DNA of 64,000 nucleotides from Prochlorococcus sp. AG-347-K19 (GTDB taxonomy: Bacteria; Cyanobacteriota; Cyanobacteriia; PCC-6307; Cyanobiaceae). The notes beneath the pieces are model-generated. The model did not search any database and had not been told where the DNA came from. It was given only the letters and a program-made list of their open reading frames with translations. The position numbers and the translations under genes were made by a program. The stretch is from contig QCCG01000001.1 in assembly GCA_003281335.1 (NCBI GenBank), forward strand, positions 62,001 to 126,000, in the 5' to 3' direction. Shown piece after piece: positions 37,577-47,894 of this stretch (position 1 is the stretch's first letter; the number at the start of each line of letters is the position of its first letter).

Positions 37577-39760
37577 GTGATTTTGAACCCCAATTTAAAA
37601 GAAAAAGGAGAAATAAAAGATTTAATGAACTCAAAGGATTCTTTTAGAGCTTTTCCTTTGGCGGCAATCACAGGTCATAGTTTATTGAAGTTATCTTTGC
37701 TTTTGGCAGCAGTTGATCCGAGTTTAGGAGGAGTGATTATCGCTGGCGGAAGAGGTACTGGTAAGTCAGTATTAGCAAGGGGTTTGCATACTTTACTCCC
37801 TCCTATAGAAGTATTAGATAATGAATCAATACTGGAAACACTATCTAAGAGAAATAGTAATACTTTATTAAGACCTATTGGTAGGAACCTAGACCCAGAT
37901 CAACCAGAGGACTGGGATATTAGTACTAATAAATTGTTAGAGGAAGCATTTGGAAGTGATTATTTGAATCAAATTGATGAAATTCCAAACAAAGTAAAAG
38001 AGGCACCATTTATACAAGTTCCCATCGGTATAACAGAAGACAGACTTGTTGGATCAATTGATGTTGCTGCCTCATTAAGTACGGGGGAACAAGTTTTTCA
38101 ACCTGGAATTTTGGCAGAGGCTCATAGGGGTGTTCTTTATGTAGATGATATAAATTTATTGGATGATGGTATTGTTAATTTAATTCTTGAAGCTATAGGA
38201 AGAGAGCAAAATAATATTGAAAGAGATGGTTTGAGCCTCTCTCATCCTTGTAAGTCCCTTTTAATAGCAACTTATAATCCTGAAGAAGGTGCTCTAAGAG
38301 ATCATGTCTTAGATCGTTTTGCGATCGTGCTTTCAGCAGATCAATCTATTGATAATGCTCAAAGAGTTGAGATTACAAAATCTGTTTTATCGCACGCAGA
38401 AAATAATATTAAATTTTCAGAAAAATGGTCGGAAGAATCTGATAATTTATCCACTCAATTAATTTTGGCAAGGCAATGGTTAAAGGATGTCAAGATAACA
38501 AAAGAGCAAATAACCTACTTAGTGAATGAAGCTCTTAGAGGAGGAGTAGAAGGTCATAGGTCAGAATTATTTGCAGTAAAAGTAGCGAAGGCTAATGCAG
38601 CTCTTCGGGGCGATGAGAATGTAAATTCTGAAGACCTTAAAGTCGCAGTAAGGTTAGTTATTCTTCCTCGAGCAATGCAAATACCTCCAGACGATGATGA
38701 TATTCAGCCACCCCCTCCAGAGGATCAGAGTCCCCCACCTCCACCTCAATCAAACAGTGAAGATTCTGAACCTGATACTAGTGAAAATGATAATGAGCAA
38801 GACCAAGAACACGAAGAAGATAATTCTGATGGAGAAGAAGAATCTACTCCCGAAATACCTGAAGAATTCATATTAGACCCTGAAGCATGTATGGTTGATC
38901 CTGATTTATTGCTTTTTTCATCAGCTAAAGCTAAAGCAGGAAATAGCGGGAGTAGATCAGTCATTTTTAGTGACAGTAGAGGAAGATATGTAAAACCTAT
39001 TATTCCAAGAGGTAAAGTAAAAAGAATTGCTGTAGATGCTACCCTTCGAGCTGCTGCTCCTTATCAAAAATCGAGAAGATTAAGGAACCCTAATAAATCA
39101 ATAGTTATTGAAGAAAATGATTTTAGGGCAAAGCTTCTTCAAAAAAAGGCGGGGGCTTTAGTAATTTTTCTTGTTGATGCTAGTGGCTCTATGGCTTTAA
39201 ATAGAATGCAAAGTGCCAAAGGTGCTGTAATAAGACTATTAACAGAGGCATATGAGAATAGAGATGAAGTAGCTCTTATCCCTTTTAGAGGTAATCAGGC
39301 CGAAGTGCTTTTGCCTCCAACTAGATCAATAACTGCTGCAAAAAGAAGGTTGGAAACAATGCCTTGTGGTGGTGGATCTCCTTTAGCACATGGACTAACA
39401 CAATCAGCAAAAGTAGCAAAAAATGCTCTTTCAACAGGAGATATAGGTCAAGTTATTGTGGTGGGGATCACTGATGGCAGAGGAAATGTACCATTAGGAT
39501 TATCTCTAGGACAAAATGAGGTTGAGGGAAAAGATAACGAAAATGAAAATCTCAATTTGAAACAGGAGGTTTTAGATATCGCTGCAAAATATCCTATGCT
39601 CGGTATAAAACTTTTAGTAATTGATACAGAGAGAAAATTTATAGCAAGTGGATTTGGTAAAGAATTAGCAGAGGCTGCTCAAGGGAAATACGTCCAATTG
39701 CCAAAAGCTACAGATAAAGCAATCGCAGCTATGGCTTTAAATGCTATCAATGAATTCTAA
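37577..39760 (+). CDS. chlD: Magnesium chelatase subunit D
   Basis: ChlD works with ChlI and ChlH to insert magnesium into protoporphyrin IX, the first committed step of chlorophyll synthesis. The 727-residue protein has an N-terminal AAA+ domain ([20 protein letters not shown]), a proline-rich then acidic linker at about residues 375 to 425, and a C-terminal von Willebrand A domain with the metal site [19 protein letters not shown]. The GTG at 37577 gives the longest protein; the ATG at 37625 after AAGGAG is a reasonable alternative. It faces away from folK. Confidence 0.96.
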   Translation: MILNPNLKEKGEIKDLMNSKDSFRAFPLAAITGHSLLKLSLLLAAVDPSLGGVIIAGGRGTGKSVLARGLHTLLPPIEVLDNESILETLSKRNSNTLLRPIGRNLDPDQPEDWDISTNKLLEEAFGSDYLNQIDEIPNKVKEAPFIQVPIGITEDRLVGSIDVAASLSTGEQVFQPGILAEAHRGVLYVDDINLLDDGIVNLILEAIGREQNNIERDGLSLSHPCKSLLIATYNPEEGALRDHVLDRFAIVLSADQSIDNAQRVEITKSVLSHAENNIKFSEKWSEESDNLSTQLILARQWLKDVKITKEQITYLVNEALRGGVEGHRSELFAVKVAKANAALRGDENVNSEDLKVAVRLVILPRAMQIPPDDDDIQPPPPEDQSPPPPPQSNSEDSEPDTSENDNEQDQEHEEDNSDGEEESTPEIPEEFILDPEACMVDPDLLLFSSAKAKAGNSGSRSVIFSDSRGRYVKPIIPRGKVKRIAVDATLRAAAPYQKSRRLRNPNKSIVIEENDFRAKLLQKKAGALVIFLVDASGSMALNRMQSAKGAVIRLLTEAYENRDEVALIPFRGNQAEVLLPPTRSITAAKRRLETMPCGGGSPLAHGLTQSAKVAKNALSTGDIGQVIVVGITDGRGNVPLGLSLGQNEVEGKDNENENLNLKQEVLDIAAKYPMLGIKLLVIDTERKFIASGFGKELAEAAQGKYVQLPKATDKAIAAMALNAINEF

Positions 39761-39767
39761 ATATTTC

Positions 39768-40613
39768 TTATGGATAAATTTCGTTAAGGAATTTTGAAAG
39801 TCCAATTGTTAAATCTCTTATAGATTTAGTTAATTCTTTATCTTGTGTTAATTTTTCAAAATCATCGCTCATGTCGTCTATTTTGGTTGAGATAGACCTT
39901 GCAGCATTGATTGTCAATTTAATGTCATTAAGGGTTTCTTTGTCATCAATTGTAGATAAGATGTTATTTAAGTGATTAGCAGCAATTGTAATTTCTTTTA
40001 TTAGAGGTTCAACTCTTTTTAGTTCTTGTTTCGATAAATAAATTAATTCATCAAGATTTTCTTGTGTTCTGTCAAATTGGTCAATTGAGTTTACGACGTT
40101 TTCAATTAAGTTTTCTTGATTTGTTTCTTTTAAAAGTTGACTTATTTTATTAGTTATATTTGAGAGACTTGATAGTTGTTTACCTGTGATAGTGTCTCCC
40201 TGACAAATAATTAAATTGTTATCGCATTTTTCGGATATGGGTTTTGCAATGTTTTTAGGAATTGTCTTGTCACTAGTTTCTAAAGCAACTTGTACATCTC
40301 CTCCGAGGAAAGAATTTGTAACTACTCTAGCAAATGCTGGCCTTGGAAGAATAATTTCAGGATTATTTAAAACTATTTTTGCTTTAATTGATTCATTAGT
40401 GAACAAGATATCTTCTATCGATCCAACTAAGATTCCTCTATAGGTAACTGGAGATTTTTTTGATAAACCGCTTGCGTTATTGAATTCAGCGAAGAGATAC
40501 CAATTTTTTGAAGATAATCTTACTCCTCTTAGCCAAAAAGAAAAAAATGTGAATATTAAAATTCCTCCCAATAAGGAAAAACCAACTATTGAATCTCGTA
40601 AGCTTCTACGCAT
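39768..40613 (-). CDS. MCE family lipid-transport protein, MlaD-like
   Basis: The 281-residue protein has one N-terminal helix (SIVGFSLLGGILIFTFFSF) and a single MCE domain over about residues 38 to 115 (YLFAEFNNASGLSKKSPVTY, FLGGDVQVAL), followed by a long helical tail. MCE proteins form hexameric rings that move lipids between membranes. It sits 5 bases after the ABC ATPase on the same strand, so they form one transporter; a permease subunit is not beside them and must be elsewhere. Confidence 0.9.
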   Translation of the reverse strand: MRRSLRDSIVGFSLLGGILIFTFFSFWLRGVRLSSKNWYLFAEFNNASGLSKKSPVTYRGILVGSIEDILFTNESIKAKIVLNNPEIILPRPAFARVVTNSFLGGDVQVALETSDKTIPKNIAKPISEKCDNNLIICQGDTITGKQLSSLSNITNKISQLLKETNQENLIENVVNSIDQFDRTQENLDELIYLSKQELKRVEPLIKEITIAANHLNNILSTIDDKETLNDIKLTINAARSISTKIDDMSDDFEKLTQDKELTKSIRDLTIGLSKFLNEIYP

Positions 40614-40618
40614 AATTT

Positions 40619-41404
40619 CTAAATGTCTTTGGGTTGCATTGGACCATCAAGTTTCCCATACCTAAATTGAAATACATAGGGATCTTTACTCTTTTTAAAT
40701 TCATCAATCGATCCTGCCCATCTGAATTTGCCTCCATAAAGCATTAAAACTTTATCTGAAGTTCTTTCTATAGTACTAAGAACATGGCTAACCACAATAG
40801 ATGATCCACTCGCTTTTTGATTTGTCTTATTGATTAAATCTTCAATTCTTGATGAGGCAATGGGATCAAGGCCTGCAGTTGGTTCATCAAAAAGTAATAA
40901 AGGTTTAGACTTTGCATTAAGAGTTTGATCAGTAATTAATGCCCTCGCAAAACTCACTCTTTTTTGCATGCCTCCACTTAATTCATTTGGAAGTTTATTC
41001 TCAACATTAAATAATCCTACTTCAGCTAAGCATTCACGTACTATTTCATGAATTGATTTTTTCGATAGGTTTTTATTTCTTTTTAGGAGAAAACCTACAT
41101 TTTCTTCAATAGTTAGAGATCCTAATAAAGCAGGGTTCTGAAAAACAAGTCTTACATCAGGAGGATTATTTTGATCTAATCTCAAATATGTTTGCCTCTC
41201 ACCAAATATTTTTAATTCTCCATTGGTTGGTAAAATAAGTCCTGCTAATATTTTTAGTATGGTTGATTTGCCAGAACCTGAGGGGCCAACAATAGCTAAT
41301 TTCTCCCCATCATTAAGTTCAAAATTTATTTGATTAAGCACATTAACTTCCCCCCAGCTTATTGAGAGGTTTTTTGTTTCAACTGCATGCTTTGATTTTT
41401 TCAA
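40619..41404 (-). CDS. ABC transporter ATPase, MlaF-like
   Basis: The 261-residue ATPase has Walker A (IVGPSGSGKSTILKILAGL), a Q-loop RLVFQNPALLGSLTIEENVG, signature LSGGMQKRVSFARAL and Walker B LLLFDEPTAGLDPIAS, then the switch histidine VVSHVLSTIE. Its partner is the MCE protein 5 bases downstream, so the likely role is energising phospholipid or sterol-like lipid transport across the envelope or to thylakoids. It is divergent from the YvcK-like gene. Confidence 0.93.
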   Translation of the reverse strand: MKKSKHAVETKNLSISWGEVNVLNQINFELNDGEKLAIVGPSGSGKSTILKILAGLILPTNGELKIFGERQTYLRLDQNNPPDVRLVFQNPALLGSLTIEENVGFLLKRNKNLSKKSIHEIVRECLAEVGLFNVENKLPNELSGGMQKRVSFARALITDQTLNAKSKPLLLFDEPTAGLDPIASSRIEDLINKTNQKASGSSIVVSHVLSTIERTSDKVLMLYGGKFRWAGSIDEFKKSKDPYVFQFRYGKLDGPMQPKDI

Positions 41405-41535
41405 AACTTATATAAAAACATCTATGTAATTCATTTTGCCTAATTTTTAGAAATAAAAAAAGGATGTATGAATTTGATTTATAATGATTTTATATAGTTT
41501 TTAAATTTGAGAAAAATAATTTAAGAGGTTTTTTA

Positions 41536-42921
41536 ATGAATAAGCGTAAAAAAAGGGTAAAAAGGTACTATAAAAATTTTAAAAAGTCTAATTTTATCTT
41601 GTTGAATAAAATCTTAAGAATTTTGAGTTGGCTTTTACCAGGATTGGTAATAAAAAGATGGATGCTTACATCTGCAATAGGATTTTTGACTACATTATTA
41701 GGCTTGGTAATTTGGACAAATTTAAGACCGCTCTATTGGCTTATTGAAATCTTTTTTGGGGTAATGACAGGTTTAACAAGTATTTTGCCTGTTTCCTTAA
41801 TGGGACCATTGATTTTTGTTATTGGACTATTGTTAATTGGGATTGGACAAAATAGAAGTATTAATTCTATTCAAAAAGCTCTAGTTCCAGAAAAAAATAC
41901 ATTTCTAGTTGATGCATTAAGAGTTAAAAGTAAATTAAACAGAGGCCCGAATATTGTTGCAATTGGGGGAGGTACAGGCTTATCTACATTACTGAAAGGC
42001 TTAAAAAATTACAGTAGTAATATTACAGCAATCGTAACTGTATCCGATGATGGTGGGAGTAGTGGCATTCTTAGAAAACAACTAGGTGTGCAACCTCCAG
42101 GAGATATTAGAAATTGCTTGGCAGCCTTATCAAACGAAGAACCGATTTTAACTAGATTATTTCAGTACAGATTTTCAGGCGGAAGTGGTCTGGAAGGTCA
42201 TAGTTTTGGAAATCTATTTTTGTCAGCTTTAACAACAATTACAGGCAGTTTAGAAAAAGCAGTTCAAGCCTCTAGTAAGGTTTTGGCTGTACAAGGTCAA
42301 GTTTTACCTGCAACAAATATTGATGTTATGTTATGGGCCGAATTAGAAGATGGTGAAAAAATTTTTGGTGAAAGTAAGATCAGTAAATCTAAAAAATTAA
42401 TTTCTAGGATTGGTTATCTACCAGAAAATCCTTCAGCTCTTCCAAGTGCTCTTGAATCCATAAAAGAAGCTGATTTAATTGTTCTTGGCCCAGGTAGTCT
42501 ATACACATCTTTATTGCCTAATCTTTTAGTTCCAGAGATAGTAGATGCCTTATTGCAAAGTAATGCTCCTAAAATTTATATAAGTAATTTGATGACTCAG
42601 CCTGGAGAAACAGATGGACTTGATGTCTATCAACATATCAAAGCAATAGAAAAACAACTATCAAATTTTGGAGTTAATGCTCGTATTTTTAACTCAATCT
42701 TATCTCAGATTCAGTTTGAAAAGTCTCCATTAGTGGACTATTACGAAAGTAGAGGGGCAGAGCCAGTCCAATGCAATAAAGAAAAATTATTATCTGAGGG
42801 TTATTATGTTTTGCAAGCACCATTATATTCAAGAAGAATAACTCCAACTCTTAGACATGATCCGAGGAGACTAGGAAGAGCAGTTATGTTTATTTACCGC
42901 AAATTAAAAAAATTAAACTAG
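41536..42921 (+). CDS. YvcK/GlmR-family (CofD-like) protein with membrane anchor
   Basis: The 461-residue protein has a basic start, two or three hydrophobic segments in the first 105 residues, and a CofD-like Rossmann domain with [33 protein letters not shown] and [15 protein letters not shown]. YvcK/GlmR proteins bind UDP-sugars and regulate carbon flow to peptidoglycan in other bacteria. The ATG follows AAGAGG at good spacing. Its stop overlaps convergent ndhJ by 4 bases. Confidence 0.9.
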   Translation: MNKRKKRVKRYYKNFKKSNFILLNKILRILSWLLPGLVIKRWMLTSAIGFLTTLLGLVIWTNLRPLYWLIEIFFGVMTGLTSILPVSLMGPLIFVIGLLLIGIGQNRSINSIQKALVPEKNTFLVDALRVKSKLNRGPNIVAIGGGTGLSTLLKGLKNYSSNITAIVTVSDDGGSSGILRKQLGVQPPGDIRNCLAALSNEEPILTRLFQYRFSGGSGLEGHSFGNLFLSALTTITGSLEKAVQASSKVLAVQGQVLPATNIDVMLWAELEDGEKIFGESKISKSKKLISRIGYLPENPSALPSALESIKEADLIVLGPGSLYTSLLPNLLVPEIVDALLQSNAPKIYISNLMTQPGETDGLDVYQHIKAIEKQLSNFGVNARIFNSILSQIQFEKSPLVDYYESRGAEPVQCNKEKLLSEGYYVLQAPLYSRRITPTLRHDPRRLGRAVMFIYRKLKKLN

Positions 42922-43448
42922 TAAGCATCTTGAAGTTCATAGAAATCTGGCTGAATATAATCTTTTCGTAATGGCCAACCTCTCCAATCTTCAGGCATTA
43001 ATAGTCTTTTGGGATTGGGATGATCAATAAAATTTATTCCATACATATCAAAAGTTTCTCTTTCTTGCCAATCACTTCCTTTAAAAATTTTATACAAACT
43101 AGGGATTGATAAATCAGAATCTCTTTTTAAGAAAACTTTTAATCTGACTTCTTTAATTTTTTCAATTTTTTGTAAATCATCAACTGTTATAAAATGGTAG
43201 AAACTCACGAGATTTTTTCCTGGTCCTTCATCATATCCACCTTGACATTGGAGATAATTAAAACCGTAATTTCTTAAGGCAGATACTGCTTCATATAATT
43301 TGTTAGGTTCCACAGAAATATTTTCAATTCCTATATGATCATCAGATAAAGATTGATTTGGAATTCCATCTTTAGACAAAGATTGGCTTATAAACCCTTC
43401 TTTTTCTATTGAAGTATCTGATGATTTAGCTAAACCGTCTTTTTCCAT
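42918..43448 (-). CDS. ndhJ: NAD(P)H-quinone oxidoreductase subunit J
   Basis: NdhJ is a peripheral-arm subunit of thylakoid NDH-1, used in cyclic electron flow and respiration. The 176-residue protein has [20 protein letters not shown] and [13 protein letters not shown] in the conserved C-terminal part, and ends in [17 protein letters not shown]. The first 50 residues form a polar extension with a near-repeat (SQSLSKDGI and NQSLSDDHI). ndhK, ndhC and ndhJ are one leftward operon; ndhK and ndhJ overlap by 1 base. Confidence 0.97.
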   Translation of the reverse strand: MEKDGLAKSSDTSIEKEGFISQSLSKDGIPNQSLSDDHIGIENISVEPNKLYEAVSALRNYGFNYLQCQGGYDEGPGKNLVSFYHFITVDDLQKIEKIKEVRLKVFLKRDSDLSIPSLYKIFKGSDWQERETFDMYGINFIDHPNPKRLLMPEDWRGWPLRKDYIQPDFYELQDAY

Positions 43449-44182
43449 TAATCTTCTACAGTATTAATAGTTTCGGTTTTAGCGGTGTTTTCGGGAAATT
43501 CAATTATTTTTTCTTTTTTGGAGGAAGGAATAACTTTGGCTGAAGTTTTGTTTAGATATTCACCTGTATTTTCTGAGAAAACAAGATTCATTTCGTGATC
43601 AGATGTTATGTATCTGTGAGTTTGTTCTGTTTTTGTGCGCTCTAAAATTGATTCGTTACCAACTTTTTTTCTCAATTTAATTACAGCATCAAAAATTGCT
43701 TCTGGTCTTGGTGGACATCCTGGAAGATATAAATCAACTGGTATCAATTTATCAACTCCTCTTACAGCAGTCGTAGAATCTGCGCTGAACATTCCCCCCG
43801 TGATTGTGCAAGCACCCATGGCAATCACATATTTTGGTTCAGGCATTTGTTCATAAAGTCTTACTAAGGCTGGGGCCATCTTCATCGTTACTGTACCAGC
43901 AACTATTAGCAAATCTGCTTGCCTTGGTGAGCTTCTAGGTACTAATCCAAATCTATCAAAATCAAATCTAGATCCAATTAAGGCAGCAAATTCTATGAAA
44001 CAACAAGCTGTTCCATACAAGAGAGGCCAAAGACTGCTAAGTCTAGCCCAATTGTGAAGGTCGTCTAAACTTGTCAAAATAATATTTTCGCTTAAATCAG
44101 TAGTAACTTGGGGTGCACCAAGAGGATTACAAGTTCCTTCTCGTATTTCTCTTATTGCTTTTGGGGATAATTCTGGATTCAA
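43448..44182 (-). CDS. ndhK: NAD(P)H-quinone oxidoreductase subunit K
   Basis: NdhK carries the N2-type [4Fe-4S] cluster next to the quinone. The 244-residue protein has [37 protein letters not shown] and [11 protein letters not shown], which supply the adjacent cysteine pair and the two other cluster cysteines. The last 45 residues are a polar Lys- and Glu-rich tail beyond the conserved fold. It starts 4 bases after ndhC and ends 1 base into ndhJ. Confidence 0.97.
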   Translation of the reverse strand: MNPELSPKAIREIREGTCNPLGAPQVTTDLSENIILTSLDDLHNWARLSSLWPLLYGTACCFIEFAALIGSRFDFDRFGLVPRSSPRQADLLIVAGTVTMKMAPALVRLYEQMPEPKYVIAMGACTITGGMFSADSTTAVRGVDKLIPVDLYLPGCPPRPEAIFDAVIKLRKKVGNESILERTKTEQTHRYITSDHEMNLVFSENTGEYLNKTSAKVIPSSKKEKIIEFPENTAKTETINTVED

Positions 44183-44186
44183 TTTT

Positions 44187-44549
44187 TTAACTCCATTCTA
44201 GAGCACCTTTTCTCCATGCGTAGGCAAGAGCGATAACAAGTATTGCAATGAAGATTAAAGCCTCAATAAAGGCTAGTAAGCCTAATCTATTGAAGGCAAC
44301 AGCCCAAGGATAAAGGAATACTGTCTCAACATCAAATATAACGAAAACTAAGGCAAACATGTAATAACGAATATTAAATTGAATCCATGCTCCTCCTATA
44401 GGCTCCATTCCAGATTCATAAGTAAGTTTTCTTTCACCAGTTCTACCTTTTGGGGCAACGATGAGGTTTGTAACTAGAGCTAATATTGGTACAGCTGCAG
44501 CAATTAGGAGGAAACCTAGAAAATATTCATAGCCAGTTAATAAAAACAT
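44187..44549 (-). CDS. ndhC: NAD(P)H-quinone oxidoreductase subunit 3
   Basis: NdhC is a three-helix membrane subunit that joins the NDH-1 arms near the quinone site. The 120-residue protein has the conserved loop [20 protein letters not shown] and the second helix [21 protein letters not shown], both hallmarks. It is the first gene of ndhC-ndhK-ndhJ, divergent from the rubredoxin gene with 76 bases between starts, where both promoters must lie. Confidence 0.97.
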   Translation of the reverse strand: MFLLTGYEYFLGFLLIAAAVPILALVTNLIVAPKGRTGERKLTYESGMEPIGGAWIQFNIRYYMFALVFVIFDVETVFLYPWAVAFNRLGLLAFIEALIFIAILVIALAYAWRKGALEWS

Positions 44550-44625
44550 CTTAAAAATTAATTTTGAATAAAAGTCGCTTAATTAAGCAAAATCTTTTAA
44601 AGTTCTTAAAGAATAATAATAAACC

Positions 44626-45054
44626 GTGAGTGAAAACATTCAACCAATCTCTGATGAAAACAAAATAGTTGAAAACTTTGAGAAAGAAAAACTTTCTGAT
44701 AACTCTTCAGGAGGTAATGTTGAACAACCTGTTCTTAATTTAGAACAAAATAGATTCGAATGTAGAAGTTGTGGATATATTTATGATCCTTCTGAAGGAA
44801 ATAAAAAATTAAACATACCTAAAAATACGCCTTTTTCAGAGTTGGATGGAAATACATTTGCTTGCCCTGTTTGCAGAGCCGGTAAAAATTTTTATAAGGA
44901 TATTGGATCTAGAGCAAAACCTAGTGGATTTGAGGAGAATTTAGTTTATGGATTTGGATTTAATAGTTTACCTCCTGGACAAAAAAACATATTGATTTTT
45001 GGAGGATTGGCCTTTGCTGCTGCTATGTTCCTTTCATTGTACTCTTTGCATTAA
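44626..45054 (+). CDS. rubA: Membrane-anchored rubredoxin
   Basis: The 142-residue protein has a disordered acidic start, a rubredoxin domain at about residues 44 to 95 with FECRSCGYIYDP and FACPVCRAGKNF (a CxxC pair at each side for one iron), and a C-terminal membrane helix (NILIFGGLAFAAAMFL). RubA is needed for photosystem I and has been tied to photosystem II assembly with Ycf48. The start is GTG. ycf48 follows 9 bases later and psbEFLJ after that, an assembly cluster also conserved in other cyanobacteria. Confidence 0.95.
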   Translation: MSENIQPISDENKIVENFEKEKLSDNSSGGNVEQPVLNLEQNRFECRSCGYIYDPSEGNKKLNIPKNTPFSELDGNTFACPVCRAGKNFYKDIGSRAKPSGFEENLVYGFGFNSLPPGQKNILIFGGLAFAAAMFLSLYSLH

Positions 45055-45063
45055 AATAATTAA

Positions 45064-46077
45064 ATGAAAAATTTTTTTACCAGTATTCCTAATCTTCTTT
45101 TATCTGTAGTACTCTGTTTTGTTTTAAGCAGTTGTTCATCTACAGGAGTCAAGATGAATGAAAGCAGCCCTTGGAAAACAATTCAGTTTGAAGATCAGGC
45201 TAATGCTTTAGATGTTGATTTCATAAATGATAATCATGGGTTTTTAGTAGGATCAAACAGGTTGATTATGGAATCAACAGATGGTGGTGAAACATGGGAA
45301 CAAAGATCATTAGATATTTCTGCTGAAGAAAATTTTCGCCTTCTCGATATTGATTTCAAGGGTTCTGAAGGTTGGTTAATAGGACAACCCTCCCTCGTAA
45401 TGCATACTGTAGATGAAGGTAAAAATTGGACTAGGCTTTCACTTGGGAAGTTACCAGGCCAGCCTTTCTTAGTTACTACTATTGATGAAGGAGTTGCTCA
45501 ATTGGCGACAACCTCAGCAGCTATATATGAAACTTCCAATAGTGGTGAAACATGGGAAGCAAAAGTATCAGACCCTTCGGAACAGGGAGGTATAAGAGAT
45601 TTAAGAAGAACATCTAGCGGTAATTATGTGAGCGTAAGCAGTCTTGGAAATTTCTTCTCTACTCTTGATAGCGATAGCAATACTTGGATTGCTCACCAAA
45701 GAGCAAGTAGTAAGAGAGTTCAAAGCATTGGTTTTAATCCAGAAGGAAGTCTATGGATGCTTTCTAGAGGGGCCGAAATTAGATTTAATGAAGATATGGA
45801 TGATGTAGAAAACTGGTCGAAGCCTATTATACCCATCCTTAATGGTTACAATTATTTGGATATGGGATGGGATCCAAATGGTGATATATGGGCTGGCGGT
45901 GGTAATGGGACTTTAATAGTAAGTAAAGATCAAGGAGAAACTTGGAATTCAGATCCTATCGCTTCTGCATTGCCTACTAACTACATAAAAATAGTTTTTC
46001 TTGATAAGGAGTCTTTAGACAACAAAAAAGGATTTATACTTGGCGAGCGTGGATACATCCTTAAATGGAATAGTTAA
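45064..46077 (+). CDS. ycf48: Photosystem II assembly factor Ycf48 (HCF136)
   Basis: The 337-residue protein is a lipoprotein: the N-terminal signal ends [10 protein letters not shown] with a lipobox cysteine near residue 24. The rest is a beta propeller with repeated Asp-box-like turns such as [34 protein letters not shown] and [10 protein letters not shown]. Ycf48 binds precursor D1 and chlorophyll during early photosystem II assembly on the lumen side. It is between rubA and psbE, its functional partners. Confidence 0.97.
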   Translation: MKNFFTSIPNLLLSVVLCFVLSSCSSTGVKMNESSPWKTIQFEDQANALDVDFINDNHGFLVGSNRLIMESTDGGETWEQRSLDISAEENFRLLDIDFKGSEGWLIGQPSLVMHTVDEGKNWTRLSLGKLPGQPFLVTTIDEGVAQLATTSAAIYETSNSGETWEAKVSDPSEQGGIRDLRRTSSGNYVSVSSLGNFFSTLDSDSNTWIAHQRASSKRVQSIGFNPEGSLWMLSRGAEIRFNEDMDDVENWSKPIIPILNGYNYLDMGWDPNGDIWAGGGNGTLIVSKDQGETWNSDPIASALPTNYIKIVFLDKESLDNKKGFILGERGYILKWNS

Positions 46078-46168
46078 CTTCGAATATATTGATTTAATAA
46101 TAAAAAAAATTAATTTTTGAAAGATTTAGCAACTGTCTGTAACCAACCTTTAAATTTCTTCGCGAACT

Positions 46169-46193
46169 TATGATTTTACACTGTAAGATCATA
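46169..46193 (+). promoter_or_regulatory. Stem-loop upstream of psbE
   Basis: TATGATTTTAC and GTAAGATCATA form an 11-base stem with one T-G pair and a 3-base loop, ending 18 bases before the psbE ATG. It could be an mRNA leader hairpin or an operator; TATGAT inside the left arm could also be a -10 box. The role is not known. Confidence 0.45.
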
Positions 46194-46211
46194 GGGTAAA
46201 CATTTGTGATT

Positions 46212-46460
46212 ATGGCCGCAGGTTCAACGGGCGAACGCCCATTCTTTGAAATAATCACCAGTATTAGATACTGGATTATTCATGCAGTAACATTACCAGC
46301 TATCTTTATAGCAGGCTTCTTATTTGTATATACAGGTTTAGCTTACGATGCTTTCGGAACTCCTCGTCCAGATAGTTATTTCCAGTCATCTGAATCTAAA
46401 GCACCTGTCGTAACGCAAAGATATGAAGCTAAATCTCAACTAGATTTAAGAACAAAATAA
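46212..46460 (+). CDS. psbE: Cytochrome b559 subunit alpha
   Basis: The 82-residue subunit has the heme-ligand histidine (His24) in [19 protein letters not shown] and a lumenal tail with [13 protein letters not shown], all standard. I choose the ATG at 46212 to match [13 protein letters not shown], over a GTG two codons upstream. It is the first of psbEFLJ, a four-gene cluster with spaces of 2, 11 and 9 bases between stop and start codons. Confidence 0.98.
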
Positions 46461-46462
46461 CA

Positions 46463-46609
46463 ATGACTAATTCTCAAGCTCCAATGCAGGCTGCGGAAGT
46501 CCGCGTTTATCCTATATTTACTGTTCGTTGGCTAGCAGTGCACGCTCTAGCTATCCCATCAGTATTCTTTTTAGGTTCTATTGCTGCTATGCAATTCGTA
46601 GCCCGATAA
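46463..46609 (+). CDS. psbF: Cytochrome b559 subunit beta
   Basis: The 48-residue subunit begins [20 protein letters not shown] and carries the second heme histidine (His27) in [17 protein letters not shown]. The C terminus AAMQFVAR is standard. It follows psbE by 2 bases. Confidence 0.97.
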
Positions 46610-46620
46610 ATTTAACTATC

Positions 46621-46740
46621 ATGCAAGTAAACGAAAATCCTAACAAAGTTCCAGTTGAACTTAATCGTACAAGTCTTTATTTAGGCTTATTATCAGTCTT
46701 CGTATTGGGAATTTTATTTTCCAGTTACTTTTTCAATTAA
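46621..46740 (+). CDS. psbL: Photosystem II protein PsbL
   Basis: The 39-residue single-helix subunit has [17 protein letters not shown] and ends in FSSYFFN, as usual. PsbL lies at the dimer interface near QA and the QA site environment. A longer in-frame extension upstream overlaps psbF and is spurious; the ATG at 46621 is correct. Confidence 0.97.
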
Positions 46741-46749
46741 ATTAAAATC

Positions 46750-46947
46750 ATGAGTAAATTAAAAGGACCTGATGGAAGAATCCCAGATAGACTTCCCGAC
46801 GGTAGACCAGCAGTTGCATGGGAAAGAAGATGGACTGAAGGAACTCTTCCTCTATGGCTTGTAGCTACAGCAGGTGGAATTGCAGTTATCTTCGTTTTAG
46901 GAATATTCTTCTATGGTTCATATCAAGGAGTAGGAGCTGGAGGCTAA
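46750..46947 (+). CDS. psbJ: Photosystem II protein PsbJ
   Basis: The 65-residue protein starts [20 protein letters not shown] and has one hydrophobic helix with [20 protein letters not shown], then a glycine-rich end. The N-terminal extension of the picocyanobacterial form is present. It ends the psbEFLJ cluster and is convergent with mtnP; no strong terminator is seen in the 43-base gap. Confidence 0.97.
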   Translation: MSKLKGPDGRIPDRLPDGRPAVAWERRWTEGTLPLWLVATAGGIAVIFVLGIFFYGSYQGVGAGG

Positions 46948-46990
46948 CAAATCCTTACCTTGACCTGATAATCACTTATATCAAATAAGC

Positions 46991-47884
46991 CTAATAAGAA
47001 TCAGTAAATATTCTTAGTTTCTCTTTCGTAGAGCTAGGGATATTTTCTTTTTGGGTTATCAATCCATCTTTTAATGAAAAATGAGATTTACTTTTTGGTC
47101 TTTCTTTTTCAATTAATCTAGCTACTTCAAATATTATTTTATTAGCCACTTCAGTATTTGATCTAAGATTATCCAAAACCATCTCTACAGAAACTTCTTG
47201 ATGAGTTTGATGCCAGCAATCATAATCAGTAACCATAGATAAGGAGGAGTAAGCTATTTCAGCTTCTTTAGCTAATCTTGCTTCTGTGTGGTTCGTCATT
47301 CCAATTATTGAACATCCCCAACTCCTATATAAATTAGATTCTGCTCTAGTTGAGAAAGCGGGACCTTCCATTGCTAGATAGGTACCCCCTCTATGCAATT
47401 GTCTACCGCCAGGAATATTTTTTTCTCCGATTTCACTTAATATACGTGATAAATTTGTGCAGAAGGGATCTCCCATAGTTACGTGAGCAACAGCTCCCTC
47501 GTTAAAGAAGGTTGCAGGTCTATTTTTTGTCCGGTCTATAAATTGATCTGGAACCACTATATCAAGAGGCCTTATCTGTTCTTGTAATGAACCAACTGCT
47601 GATGGAGCAATAATCCATCTTACTCCTATTGATCTTAGAGCCCAAATATTAGCTTTGTAAGGAATCTCAGAAGGATTTAAACTATGTGCTCTGCCATGTC
47701 TAGGAATAAATGCTATCTCAAGATTTCCAAGATTATATACTTTTATTGAATCAGAAGGTTTACCATAGGGAGTATTGATTTCTATTTCTCTTAAGTACTC
47801 TATTTGATCCATTGAATAAAATCCACTTCCACCAATCACTCCTAATCTTGATTTTTCAATTGGTAATAAATGTTCTTTATTCAT
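46991..47884 (-). CDS. mtnP: S-methyl-5'-thioadenosine phosphorylase
   Basis: MtnP splits 5'-methylthioadenosine with phosphate, starting methionine salvage from S-adenosylmethionine metabolism. The 297-residue protein has the phosphate loop GVIGGSGFYSMDQI, IPRHGRAHSLNPSEIPYKAN, EGPAFSTRAESN and IGMTNHTEARLAKEAEI, the usual landmarks of the family. Its start is only 10 bases from that of the divergent selD fusion, so each promoter must lie in the other gene's coding sequence. Confidence 0.95.
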   Translation of the reverse strand: MNKEHLLPIEKSRLGVIGGSGFYSMDQIEYLREIEINTPYGKPSDSIKVYNLGNLEIAFIPRHGRAHSLNPSEIPYKANIWALRSIGVRWIIAPSAVGSLQEQIRPLDIVVPDQFIDRTKNRPATFFNEGAVAHVTMGDPFCTNLSRILSEIGEKNIPGGRQLHRGGTYLAMEGPAFSTRAESNLYRSWGCSIIGMTNHTEARLAKEAEIAYSSLSMVTDYDCWHQTHQEVSVEMVLDNLRSNTEVANKIIFEVARLIEKERPKSKSHFSLKDGLITQKENIPSSTKEKLRIFTDSY

Positions 47885-47894
47885 AGTGATGTAA

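Noticed and set aside
46528-46620. Longer psbL frame
   Set aside because: The extra part lies inside psbF in another frame; psbL begins at 46621.
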